DNA from: Atopobium sp. UBA2090
Lineage (GTDB): Bacteria > Actinomycetota > Coriobacteriia > Coriobacteriales > Atopobiaceae
Direction: 5' to 3'
Assembly: GCA_002331575.1 (NCBI GenBank)
Contig: DCZG01000010.1
Location: 19,332-32,225, forward strand
Length of the DNA stretch: 12,894 nucleotides
The translations under genes and the position numbers were made by a program. The notes beneath the pieces are model-generated. The model saw nothing but the letters and a program-made list of their open reading frames with translations, was not told the DNA's origin and made no database searches. Shown here piece after piece: positions 1-7,145 of the stretch; positions within the stretch are counted from its first letter, which is position 1; each line of letters starts with the position of its first letter.

Positions 1-1955
1 TGCCCATCATCGCCCTTCCCCTTGTCCTTCTCGCCACCTTCCTGGTGCTGAACTCGCTCCTGTTTGTCCCCACGACGACACTGAGGACCCGAGAGGCTCT
101 CGAGAGCTTCGACTTCTCCTCGGGAATCGGCTCGATTGACCGCGACCTGACCGACTTCTGGTCGGTGGAGCTCTACACCCCCGATGACTTTGCCTCGGGT
201 TCCGTGGGCGAGCCCGACTACCCCGCCTCCGAGGATGCGACCACGCACGACGAGAGCCGCCAGGAGTGTCGTTTCGGGACGTATCGGATCGTGCTCGACC
301 TGCCAGCCGGCCAGACGTTCGCGATCAGCTCGGACAGCGCCACCTACGCCCAACGGATGTGGGTGAACGGCGAGCTGGTCAGCGAGGTGGGCACCGTGAG
401 CGACAGCGCTGATGGCTTCGTGCCGCGCACCCGCCACTACGTCGTGGCGTTCACCGCAAGCGACGGTCCGACCGAGATCGTGATCCAGCGTGCGAACTTC
501 GCGCATACGAGGGGCACGCTCTTCGAACTGTATCTCGGGCCGCAGGCGCAGGTGTTCCACCTGGCCGAGGCGAACATGGTCGCCGCCGTGCTGCCGCTGG
601 GGGTCCTGCTCACCGCAGGACTGCTGTTCCTCGGAGTCGGGCTCTTCCTCACCGACCAGCGGCAGTTCCTGTGGTTCTCGTTCGCCTGCCTCTCGCTCAT
701 GGTTCGCGACGCCTTCGTGAACCCCAAGCCCGTCATGGTGCTCCTCCCCGAGCTCGACTGGTACCTCGGACACCGGCTCGAGCAGGTCTCCCTCATAGCC
801 TCCATGCTGTTCCTCCTGCTCTTCTACAACACGGTGCTCCGCGGCGCGATGAACAAGCACGTCCAGCACGTGGGGTACGTGCTGTGCCTGGCGGGAATCG
901 CGATCTATGCGCTGTTCCCGTCCACGGTCTACAGCCCCATGACGCAAGGCATCGTCTATGTGATCGCCGGGTATCTCGCCGCGTTCTGCATCGGCGTCAT
1001 CGTGAGCGTGGCTAAGCGTCGGGTCGACTGGCGCCGCACCGAGAACCTGCTCCTCGTCGCCGGCTTCCTCGCCGCCGCCATTCCCGGCATCATCGATGCG
1101 CTGCTCTACCGCAGGACGCTGGACAACAACTTCAACCAGGTGGGGATGATGGCGTTCGTCTTCCTCAACATGGTCGCGCTCACGCTCGAGATGCGACGCG
1201 CCCAGGAGGAGCTCGCCGTGGCCAGCGAACGAGAGGAGCAGATGCTCCAGGCAAACCGCACGCTTTCCGACCTCTACCGCATGCGCTCGGAAATCATGCG
1301 CGACATCAGCCACGAGATGCGAACGCCCCTCACCGTGATGGGGAGCTATGCGGGACTCGCGAGACGACAGATTCAGATGGGGGCCGTGAACGAGCGCACC
1401 GTGGTCAACCTTGACGTCATCGAGCACGAGGCGGTGCGTCTGGGTCGCATGGTCGAGCAGATGAAGAACGTGGACTCTGAGAAGGGCCTTCGCCTCGCGC
1501 GCTCGAACGGTGACGTGGCGTCCGCGCTTCGACAGGCTGCGTCGTTCTGCGAGCCAGTCTGCGCGCGTCATGGCAATCGCATCGTGGTGGACGTCCCCGA
1601 CAGCGAGCTCGTGGCGAGCTTCGTGCCCGACGGGGTGCTGCAGGTGCTCTACAACCTCGTCTCGAACGCCAACCGACACTGCCGTCAGGACGTCATCACC
1701 CTTCGTGCCAGGAGGGCCGCGCAAGGCGGTGCCGAGGTGAGCGTGATTGATCACGGGAACGGCATGTCGCCCGAGCTCGTGGCACATGCCTTCGAGAGTG
1801 GCGTGAGCGGTGACGCAGGGTCTGGCCTGGGTCTTGCGATCTGCCGACAGATTGTGGAGGACGGCGGTGGCACCATCGGAATCGAGAGTACGCCCGGCGA
1901 GGGCACGACCGTGACGTTCACGCTCCCGGCGGGCGGCACGGAGGGGGAGGGCTGA
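1..1955 (+). CDS. Sensor histidine kinase with 7TM-DISM-like sensor, 5'-partial
   Basis: Membrane sensor kinase that autophosphorylates on histidine and passes phosphate to the response regulator starting 5 bp downstream. The frame is open from position 3 and reads PIIALPLVLLATFLVL, a signal-anchor-like helix, before the first in-window GTG at 45, so the true start lies left of the window. An extracytoplasmic beta-rich domain follows (about 240-545), then about seven hydrophobic segments (about 570-1190). This order resembles the 7TMR-DISM architecture, whose outer domain often binds carbohydrates. A coiled linker leads to the H-box (RDISHEMRTP, His codon 1311-1313), an N-box (LYNLVSNANRH, about 1648-1680), a G1-like box (DHGNGMS) and a G2 box (GSGLGLAICRQIV). 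All kinase motifs look intact. The ligand cannot be read from the sequence; naming the sensor type is inference from topology. Confidence 0.9.
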   Translation, partial: PIIALPLVLLATFLVLNSLLFVPTTTLRTREALESFDFSSGIGSIDRDLTDFWSVELYTPDDFASGSVGEPDYPASEDATTHDESRQECRFGTYRIVLDLPAGQTFAISSDSATYAQRMWVNGELVSEVGTVSDSADGFVPRTRHYVVAFTASDGPTEIVIQRANFAHTRGTLFELYLGPQAQVFHLAEANMVAAVLPLGVLLTAGLLFLGVGLFLTDQRQFLWFSFACLSLMVRDAFVNPKPVMVLLPELDWYLGHRLEQVSLIASMLFLLLFYNTVLRGAMNKHVQHVGYVLCLAGIAIYALFPSTVYSPMTQGIVYVIAGYLAAFCIGVIVSVAKRRVDWRRTENLLLVAGFLAAAIPGIIDALLYRRTLDNNFNQVGMMAFVFLNMVALTLEMRRAQEELAVASEREEQMLQANRTLSDLYRMRSEIMRDISHEMRTPLTVMGSYAGLARRQIQMGAVNERTVVNLDVIEHEAVRLGRMVEQMKNVDSEKGLRLARSNGDVASALRQAASFCEPVCARHGNRIVVDVPDSELVASFVPDGVLQVLYNLVSNANRHCRQDVITLRARRAAQGGAEVSVIDHGNGMSPELVAHAFESGVSGDAGSGLGLAICRQIVEDGGGTIGIESTPGEGTTVTFTLPAGGTEGEG

Positions 1956-1960
1956 GATAC

Positions 1961-2632
1961 ATGGCTGACGAGAAGATCCTCATCGTCGAAGACGACGCCG
2001 ACATCCGAGCGGCGAACCGCGACCTCCTGGAACTGGCTGGCTATCGGGTGGTGACCGCGAGCACCATCGCCTCGGGGCGAGAGGCGGTCGAGCGGGACCA
2101 TCCCGACCTCGTCATCCTCGACGTCCTCCTGCCTGACGGAAGCGGTCTCGACCTGTGCCGCGACCTGCGGAAGAGCGACGACGTCCGCATCCTCTTCCTG
2201 AGCGCGCTCAACACGTCGGAGGACGTGGTCGAGGGGCTGCGACGGGGTGGCGACGACTATCTGGGAAAGCCCTACCTCACCGAGGAGCTGCTCCTGCGCG
2301 TGCAGGCGCTTCTCCGCAGGGGAAGGGTCAGGGAGAGCTCGCACGACGCCTGGACTGGCCCGCTCGAGTGGCGCCCCTCGGCTCGCCAGGTCTTTGCCGA
2401 TGGCGAGGACCTGCTCCTCTCGCCCCATGAGTATGCCGTGCTCGAGCTCCTGTGCGCAAACCGCGGTCGCTGGGTCTCCTCCGAGGAGGTGTTCCGCGAG
2501 GTCTGGAACGTCGACCCCAGCGGAGACCTGCACGTCGTTCACAACCACATCTCGACATTGAGGCACAAGCTCGCTTCGCATGGCGTGATGATCGAGACGA
2601 AGCGCGGGCAGGGCTATCGCGTGTCGTGGTAG
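1961..2632 (+). CDS. OmpR/PhoB-family response regulator
   Basis: DNA-binding partner of the upstream kinase, 223 residues, the usual size for the family. The receiver domain (residues 1-120) has the acidic pair E10/D11/D12 in KILIVEDD, phospho-acceptor D54 in VILDVLLPDGSG, a switch serine in ILFLSALN and the conserved lysine in DDYLGKPYL. The C-terminal winged helix (about 130-223) ends with the typical recognition-helix and wing pattern VVHNHISTLRHKL...IETKRGQGYRVSW. The ATG lies 5 bp after the kinase TGA; the purine-rich end of the kinase gene (ggagggggaggg) supplies the ribosome binding site, so the two are surely co-transcribed. Targets are unknown; neighbouring transporter genes are possible but unproven. 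Confidence 0.95.
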   Translation: MADEKILIVEDDADIRAANRDLLELAGYRVVTASTIASGREAVERDHPDLVILDVLLPDGSGLDLCRDLRKSDDVRILFLSALNTSEDVVEGLRRGGDDYLGKPYLTEELLLRVQALLRRGRVRESSHDAWTGPLEWRPSARQVFADGEDLLLSPHEYAVLELLCANRGRWVSSEEVFREVWNVDPSGDLHVVHNHISTLRHKLASHGVMIETKRGQGYRVSW

Positions 2633-2663
2633 CTCGCGGCGCGGGACTCTCCGTACCTCTCCG

Positions 2664-2692
2664 TTGACAACGTACAATGAATGTTGTACAAC
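2664..2692 (+). promoter_or_regulatory. Promoter of the ArsR-like regulator/MFS operon
   Basis: A perfect -35 box TTGACA (2664-2669) is followed after 17 bp by TACAAC (2687-2692, 4/6 match to the -10 consensus). The start point would fall around 2700, leaving a short leader before the ATG at 2730. The -10 box sits at the centre of the 30-bp palindrome listed next, so a bound repressor would block RNA polymerase. The TTG within TTGACA could be misread as a start codon for the downstream gene. Confidence 0.65.
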
Positions 2693-2702
2693 AAACATTG
2701 TA
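2673..2702 (+). promoter_or_regulatory. 30-bp palindromic operator over the promoter
   Basis: Near-perfect dyad centred between 2687 and 2688: 26 of 30 bases are symmetric. The outer arms are TACAATG and CATTGTA, and the core TGTTGTACAACA is a perfect 12-bp palindrome. Only the AA/AA pairs at 2680-2681 and 2694-2695 break symmetry. It covers the -10 box and the start region of the ArsR-like gene. ArsR/SmtB-family repressors bind imperfect 12-2-12-type dyads of this kind, so autorepression of the regulator and its MFS partner is the natural reading. The binding protein is inferred, not shown. Confidence 0.7.
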
Positions 2703-2729
2703 AATTGTGACGCGAGATCGGGAGGCGGG

Positions 2730-3314
2730 ATGGGCACCCACGATGACGGGCGAGATGTGCTCAAGATCACTCAGACGCAGGTCATGCGTGCCGTCTCCAA
2801 CCCTGCGCGCATGCGCGTGCTCGCACTGCTGAGAGAGCGCGGCGAGCAGACCGTGGGCCAGGTCTGCGATGTCCTGGGGATGCCAGCGGGATCGGCGAGC
2901 TATCACCTGCACCGTCTTGCGGACGCCGGCCTGGTCGAGCGCGTGGGCCGTGAGGGGGCCGACGGGCGTCAGAGCTGGTGGAAGGCGACCCATTCCGCTA
3001 TGAGCGCGGCGGTTCCCACGACGGACTCCGAGGGCGAGGAGGCCTCTGAGGCGTATCGGCGGACGGTCGCCATCACCTACGAGCAGGCTTACGAGCGCTA
3101 TCTCGACGCCTCACATGACCTGCCGGCAGCCTGGCGCGACGCGGAGGCGGGGGAGGATCGTGTCCTCAGACTGACGCCCGACGAGCTCGCGGCCATGGCA
3201 AAAGAGCTCTCTGCCGTCATGGACCGCTGGTCGGAGCGAGCGGCCGCCCATACCGAATCCGACGGATCAGAGCCGGTCGTCGTGGTCACGCAGGCCTATC
3301 GATGGGTGCCTTAG
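2730..3314 (+). CDS. ArsR-like winged-helix transcriptional regulator
   Basis: Predicted DNA-binding repressor of 194 residues. An N-terminal helix-turn-helix (about residues 10-85) reads VMRAVSNPARMRVLALLRER, then TVGQVCDVLGMPAGSASYHL, HRLADAGLVERVG, the ArsR/HTH_20 pattern of winged helix with the SASYHLHRL recognition helix. The C-terminal half is helical and charged with no cysteine metal site visible, so it is probably not a metal sensor. I chose ATG 2730 because GGGAGG at 2720-2725 precedes it; the in-frame TTG at 2664 is the -35 box of the promoter. The stop overlaps the start of the MFS gene by 13 bp, so translation is probably coupled and this protein most likely controls that exporter. 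The inducer is unknown. Confidence 0.85.
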   Translation: MGTHDDGRDVLKITQTQVMRAVSNPARMRVLALLRERGEQTVGQVCDVLGMPAGSASYHLHRLADAGLVERVGREGADGRQSWWKATHSAMSAAVPTTDSEGEEASEAYRRTVAITYEQAYERYLDASHDLPAAWRDAEAGEDRVLRLTPDELAAMAKELSAVMDRWSERAAAHTESDGSEPVVVVTQAYRWVP

Positions 3315-4531
3315 GTCTCTGGGCGAGCCGAGACTATCGCGCGTGGTTCGCGTCGGACACGGCGTCGGTGGTGGGTGCGAGCCTCCAGACGCTCGCCGTA
3401 TCGCTCGTGGCCTATGCGGTCTCCGGGTCGGTGGTCGCCGCGGGATGGGTGTCGACCGTCATGCTCGTGACGCAGCAGCTGGCCGCCATCGCTGGCGGTG
3501 CCCTGGTCGACCGCCACGACCGTCGGACGCTCATGGCCCTGAACGCCCTCGTCGGCGCCGTGCTCTGGGGTGTGGCCGCCGTCCTTCTCGCCACGGGCTC
3601 GCTCACGCTTCTCTCGCTCGGAGTCGTGTGCGTCGCCTTTGCGCTGTCGAAGGGGCTGCTCGGCGGGTCGACGGGCGCGGAGCTTCGCTCGATCATCGAC
3701 ATCCGCGACTACCCTCGGGCGAGAAGCATGGCCGAGGGCCGCGACGCGACGGCGACCATGGCGGGAAGCCCGCTCGGCGGCGCACTCTACGCGATCTGTC
3801 CGTGGGCGCCCTTCGCGGTCTCGGCGGTGCTCTTCTGCGTCTCGGGCCTCTCGGCGCTCAGGCTGCGCCAGACTGCCGAATCGCCGCGGCCGACGCACGC
3901 GTCCCCACTCGCGCGAGACATTGCCGACGGCTGGCGCTGGGCGGCGGGCAGGCGGGTGCTCCCGCGGATCATAGCGGTCGCGAGCCTTCTCAACCTCGGT
4001 GTGAACGTCGCGCTCTACGGCATCCAACTCGAGCTCGTCGCGACCGGGGCCGACCCGACGCTCATCGGCCTTGTCGACACGGGGCAGTGCGCCTGCATGC
4101 TGCTCGGCTCCGTCGTGGCCGGTCGGGCGAGCGCGCGACTGCACGTGGGCAGGGTCGTCTGCGTCTCGACGGCGCTCGTCGCCCTCTGTGTGGCGCCGCT
4201 CGCGCTTCTCGACGGGTTTCCCGTCACGCTCGCGTTCGCCTCGCTCATGGGCCTGCCCACGCCCTTCATGAACGCGCTCGGCCTCGGCTTCGTCTACGCC
4301 AAGACCCCCGAGGAGCTCCAGGGCAGGGCTGCCTCGGCCGTCACGGTATCCGCCCAGGCGTTCTCGATGTTTGCGCCGGCCATCGCGGGCGGGCTGCTCG
4401 CGGCGGTGGGCTTCCACGCGCTTGCAGGCATCGCTGCTGGCATCGTCGTCTGCGCGCTGGCCGTGGCGGTGTCGTCGGTCGAGCTGCGGGGGATTCCCGA
4501 GCCGACCGGGTGGGATGGGGTGGAGCTGTAG
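3302..4531 (+). CDS. MFS transporter (MFS_3/EntS-like exporter)
   Basis: Integral membrane secondary transporter of 409 residues, normal length for a 12-helix major facilitator. The first helices (GASLQTLAVSLVAYAVSG, VVAAGWVSTVMLVTQQLAAI) are followed by motif A in the helix 2-3 loop, GGALVDRHDRRTLM, with the conserved G-x-x-x-D-R-x-x-R-R spacing. The end of the protein (AGGLLAAVGFHALAGIAAGIVVCALAVAV) is a last helix pair. The family includes siderophore and drug exporters with proton antiport. It starts inside the ArsR-like gene (13-bp overlap), the classic layout of an exporter controlled by its own repressor. Substrate cannot be told from sequence; drug or small toxic metabolite efflux is the likeliest use. 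Confidence 0.88.
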   Translation: MGALGLWASRDYRAWFASDTASVVGASLQTLAVSLVAYAVSGSVVAAGWVSTVMLVTQQLAAIAGGALVDRHDRRTLMALNALVGAVLWGVAAVLLATGSLTLLSLGVVCVAFALSKGLLGGSTGAELRSIIDIRDYPRARSMAEGRDATATMAGSPLGGALYAICPWAPFAVSAVLFCVSGLSALRLRQTAESPRPTHASPLARDIADGWRWAAGRRVLPRIIAVASLLNLGVNVALYGIQLELVATGADPTLIGLVDTGQCACMLLGSVVAGRASARLHVGRVVCVSTALVALCVAPLALLDGFPVTLAFASLMGLPTPFMNALGLGFVYAKTPEELQGRAASAVTVSAQAFSMFAPAIAGGLLAAVGFHALAGIAAGIVVCALAVAVSSVELRGIPEPTGWDGVEL

Positions 4532-4626
4532 GGTCGGGGGCGTGCTCCGGCGGATGACAAGCTGGCATGACTCGGGCTTCCGCATTACCATGAGCGTAGT
4601 GCTCACGACGAATCGAGGGAACCACC

Positions 4627-5541
4627 ATGGTCATCGAGAGGCTGCGCTCCAAGGAGGGCTTGACCGAGGGGGAGTCCCTCGTCGCCGACTATGTGCTCGC
4701 CCACCCCGAGGAGGTTCAGCGCCTCTCCGCGGCCGATCTCGCCGAGCGCTCGATTGCGAGCAAGGCCACGGTGATTCGCCTGTGTCAGAAGCTTGGCATG
4801 AGCGGCTATTCCGAGTTTCGTCTCGAGCTCGCCCACGAATGGCAGGAGTACCGAAGGGTCCAGACCCTTCTCAGCGAGGAACCCTTCAACGCCAGGAGCA
4901 GCTATGCCGACATCGTCGAGACGCTGCCCACCATCTATGAGAAGGCCATCGTCCGGACCAAGCTCTCGTTTGACGAGGGGAGCATGCAGCTCGCGATCGA
5001 TCATCTCAGGACTGCCGACAGAATCGAGATCTACGGCGAGGGAATCACGAACACCGTCGCCCAGACCGCGGCGTTCAAGTTCCTCTCCGTCGGTGTCGAG
5101 GCGTCCGCCTACGATGGTATCAACGAGCACCACACCATCTTTGACCGGGGGAAAGTTGTCACCTGTGCCATCGTTCTCTCCTTCACGGGAGGCAACGCTG
5201 GCATGGTGCACGCTGCCACGTTCCTTCGCGAGAATGGCATCTTTGTCATCGGCGTCGGCGGTACGGAGTCGTCCCTTCTCGCCGGGGCATGCGACGTCTA
5301 CGTCCCCGTCTCCTCGACGCGGCTCGTCATGACCATGGAGGCGGTCTCGTCCGTCGCCGGAACGAGCTATGTGCTCGACGTCTTCTTCGCGTCGCTCATG
5401 GTTGATCGCTACGAGGAGAATCTCGATGCCGCTCTCGAGGTCATGAGAATGCACGAGCCGCATCCCGTCGGGACGTCGCCGAGCAATGCCACGGACGTCG
5501 CGCGGACCGTTGGTCCGAACCCTGACCGCCGTAAGGGCTAA
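4627..5541 (+). CDS. MurR/RpiR-family transcriptional regulator with SIS domain
   Basis: Sugar-phosphate-responsive regulator, 304 residues. The N-terminal HTH_6 domain (about residues 1-80) contains LSAADLAERSIASKATVIRL then CQKLGMSGYSEFR, the standard RpiR helix-turn-helix. The SIS domain (about 115-250) binds phosphosugars; the glycine and serine/threonine-rich stretches IEIYGEGITNTVAQT and VLSFTGGNAGM are its typical phosphate loops. RBS GAGGGA (4615-4620) is 6 bp before ATG 4627. It lies just upstream of a PTS permease and phospho-glucosidase on the same strand, so it most likely senses the imported sugar phosphate and controls these genes. Activator or repressor action cannot be decided here. 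The last ~25 residues are a polar tail. Confidence 0.93.
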   Translation: MVIERLRSKEGLTEGESLVADYVLAHPEEVQRLSAADLAERSIASKATVIRLCQKLGMSGYSEFRLELAHEWQEYRRVQTLLSEEPFNARSSYADIVETLPTIYEKAIVRTKLSFDEGSMQLAIDHLRTADRIEIYGEGITNTVAQTAAFKFLSVGVEASAYDGINEHHTIFDRGKVVTCAIVLSFTGGNAGMVHAATFLRENGIFVIGVGGTESSLLAGACDVYVPVSSTRLVMTMEAVSSVAGTSYVLDVFFASLMVDRYEENLDAALEVMRMHEPHPVGTSPSNATDVARTVGPNPDRRKG

Positions 5542-5543
5542 TT

Positions 5544-5560
5544 TTGGTCCATTGCTCCAA
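5544..5560 (+). promoter_or_regulatory. Candidate operator upstream of PTS gene (IR 1)
   Basis: TTGGTCCATTGCTCCAA is an interrupted palindrome of form TTGGnnCAnTGnnCCAA, starting 2 bp after the rpiR-type stop codon. TTGGTCC also occurs 34 bp upstream (5510-5516), inside the end of the regulator gene, where it forms a 6-bp stem with CGGACC. A dyad in this position is a plausible site for the RpiR regulator; no consensus known to me confirms it. Confidence 0.4.
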
Positions 5561-5591
5561 TAATCGCAGCTAGAAGGCTGTGTTGCTCCCG

Positions 5592-5614
5592 CCTTGGTAA
5601 TGTTGTCGCCAAGG
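5592..5614 (+). promoter_or_regulatory. Second inverted repeat in the PTS leader (IR 2)
   Basis: CCTTGG (5592-5597) and CCAAGG (5609-5614) form a perfect 6-bp inverted repeat separated by 11 bp, about 40 bp before the EIIBC start codon. Like IR 1 it has TTGG...CCAA half-sites. It could be a second operator or a small leader hairpin. I found no BglG/LicT-type antiterminator sequence here and no convincing -35/-10 pair in the 113-bp gap. Confidence 0.35.
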
Positions 5615-5654
5615 AAAAGCGATGCCCCAGGCATCACGGACGGGAGGAGCACGG

Positions 5655-7085
5655 ATGGACTACAAAGCGCTCGCGGAATCTGTCGTCGAGGGAATTGGCG
5701 GGGCGGGCAACGTTGCCAACATCTCGCACTGTGCGACGAGACTCCGGTTCACGCTCAAGGATGAGGGAATCGCGGACGAGAAGGCCGTCAAGGCCGTGCC
5801 GGGCGTGCTCGGCGTCGCTCGGGGAGGCGGGCAGTTCCAGGTGATCATCGGGCCTGCCGTTCCCAAGGCTTTCGAGGCGGTTCAGACCCGCCTTGATGCG
5901 AGCGGTTTCAAGACCGCCTCGGCGGCGGCAACCTCTTCCGAATCAGATGGCGAGAAGAAGCATGGTCTCGACCTGGTCTTCGACTTCCTCGCGTCGGTGT
6001 TCACGCCCATTCTCCCCGCCATCATCGGTGCCGGCCTCATCAAGTCGTTCCTCGCGGCGGCCGTCCTTCTCGGCCTGGACTCCACGAGCACGACGTACAC
6101 CTTCGTGAACCTCATCGGCGACGCCCCGCTCTACTTCCTGCCGATCCTGCTCGCGATCACGACGTCGAAGAAGCTCAAGGTCAACACCTTCATCACGGTG
6201 GCCATCGCAGGCGCTCTCGTGCACCCCAGCTACACGGCGATGATCACGGACGCGTTCAACCTCCACTTCACGACCCTCTTCGGCCTGCCGGTGACGCTCG
6301 CCACCTACAGCGCGAGCGTCATCCCCGTCCTGCTCATGGTGTTCGCACTCAAGTACATCGACGGCTTCTTTGACAAGGTCATCCCCGACATCGTCAAGTT
6401 CTTCTTCAAGCCGGTGCTCGACATGCTCGTCACCGCGACGCTGACCTTCGTGGCTCTCGGCCCCCTCGGCTTCCTCGCGGGCACCGCCATCTGCACGGGG
6501 CTCAATGCCATCAGCTCGGTCGCGGGCTGGATCGTCCCCACCATCGTGGGTGGCTGCATGCCGCTCATGGTCATGGCAGGCATGCACTACGGGCTCGTTC
6601 CCTTCATGCTCCAGTCCATCGCCGCGAATGGCTACGAGCAGATCTCCGGTCCTGGTAGCCTGCCCTCCAACATCGCACAGGGCGCGGCGTCACTGGCCGT
6701 CTCGCTCAGGAGCAAGGACCCCGCCCTCAAGAAGACCGCTGCCACCACCGGCATTACCGCGCTCCTCGGCGTGACGGAGCCTGCGCTCTTCGGCGTCACG
6801 CTCAAGTTCAAGAAGGTACTCGCGAGCGTCATGGTCGGCGGCGCGGCAGGCGGGCTCTATGCGGGCATCACGGGCGTCAAGTGCTTCAGCTTCTGCTCTC
6901 CCGGACTTCTCGCCCTCGTGGCCTACATCGGCCCCAACGGCTGGACGAACCTCATCAACGCCGTCATCTCGATTGTCATCGGCTTCGTCGTGACCTTCAG
7001 TCTGGTCTGGGCCTGGGGCTACAAGGACCTCGAGACCACGGAAGCCGTCGAAGAAGAGCGCGACCTCGAAAAGGCTCTTGCCTAG
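5655..7085 (+). CDS. PTS EIIBC permease, glucose/beta-glucoside class
   Basis: Membrane permease that imports a sugar, probably a beta-glucoside, and phosphorylates it. EIIB (residues 1-90) has the phospho-cysteine C26 in the motif NISHCATRLRFTL. A polar linker of about 25 residues leads to the EIIC domain (about 105-460) with many transmembrane helices (SVFTPILPAIIGAGLIKSFL onward) and the conserved sugar-site loop LLGVTEPALFGV, with E375. There is no EIIA domain: the protein is 476 residues where EIIBCA forms are about 610-640, so phosphate must come from a separate EIIA not in the window. ATG 5655 is preferred over ATG 5622 because GGGAGGAG (5642-5649) precedes it and MDYKALAESVVEGIGG is the usual EIIB beginning. 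Substrate class is supported by the downstream phospho-glucosidase. Confidence 0.92.
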   Translation: MDYKALAESVVEGIGGAGNVANISHCATRLRFTLKDEGIADEKAVKAVPGVLGVARGGGQFQVIIGPAVPKAFEAVQTRLDASGFKTASAAATSSESDGEKKHGLDLVFDFLASVFTPILPAIIGAGLIKSFLAAAVLLGLDSTSTTYTFVNLIGDAPLYFLPILLAITTSKKLKVNTFITVAIAGALVHPSYTAMITDAFNLHFTTLFGLPVTLATYSASVIPVLLMVFALKYIDGFFDKVIPDIVKFFFKPVLDMLVTATLTFVALGPLGFLAGTAICTGLNAISSVAGWIVPTIVGGCMPLMVMAGMHYGLVPFMLQSIAANGYEQISGPGSLPSNIAQGAASLAVSLRSKDPALKKTAATTGITALLGVTEPALFGVTLKFKKVLASVMVGGAAGGLYAGITGVKCFSFCSPGLLALVAYIGPNGWTNLINAVISIVIGFVVTFSLVWAWGYKDLETTEAVEEERDLEKALA

Positions 7086-7101
7086 CTCAACGTCCCGTCC
7101 T

Positions 7102-7125
7102 GGAGGGCCCGAACGCGGGCCCTCC
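7102..7125 (+). terminator. Intercistronic hairpin between EIIBC and GH1 genes
   Basis: Perfect 10-bp stem GGAGGGCCCG / CGGGCCCTCC around the tetraloop AACG, 16 bp after the EIIBC stop. It is followed by CGTCTTTC, only a poor U-run, and then directly by the RBS AAGGAG of the next gene. It is more likely a partial terminator or an RNA-stability/processing hairpin that sets the ratio of permease to enzyme than a full stop. Confidence 0.55.
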
Positions 7126-7145
7126 CGTCTTTCAAGGAGAAGACC

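Noticed and set aside
2664..2729. TTG start giving a 22-residue longer ArsR-like protein
   Set aside because: The TTG is part of a perfect -35 TTGACA, the extra residues would be encoded by the operator palindrome, and ATG 2730 has a GGGAGG site.
1751..2770. Minus-strand open frame across the kinase end and response regulator
   Set aside because: Overlaps two certain genes and the operator region, with no recognisable domain.
4562..4591. Possible promoter CTGGCA-18-TACCAT upstream of the RpiR-type gene
   Set aside because: Both boxes match only 4/6 and similar strings arise by chance; not strong enough to list.
3311..4606. Long minus-strand open frame opposite the MFS gene
   Set aside because: Arginine/histidine-rich antisense of a GC-rich gene with no domain pattern; the plus strand encodes a clear transporter.
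5622..5654. Earlier ATG giving 11 extra residues on the EIIBC protein
   Set aside because: No good RBS precedes it, while GGGAGGAG precedes ATG 5655 and the EIIB domain normally begins at MDYK-like residues.
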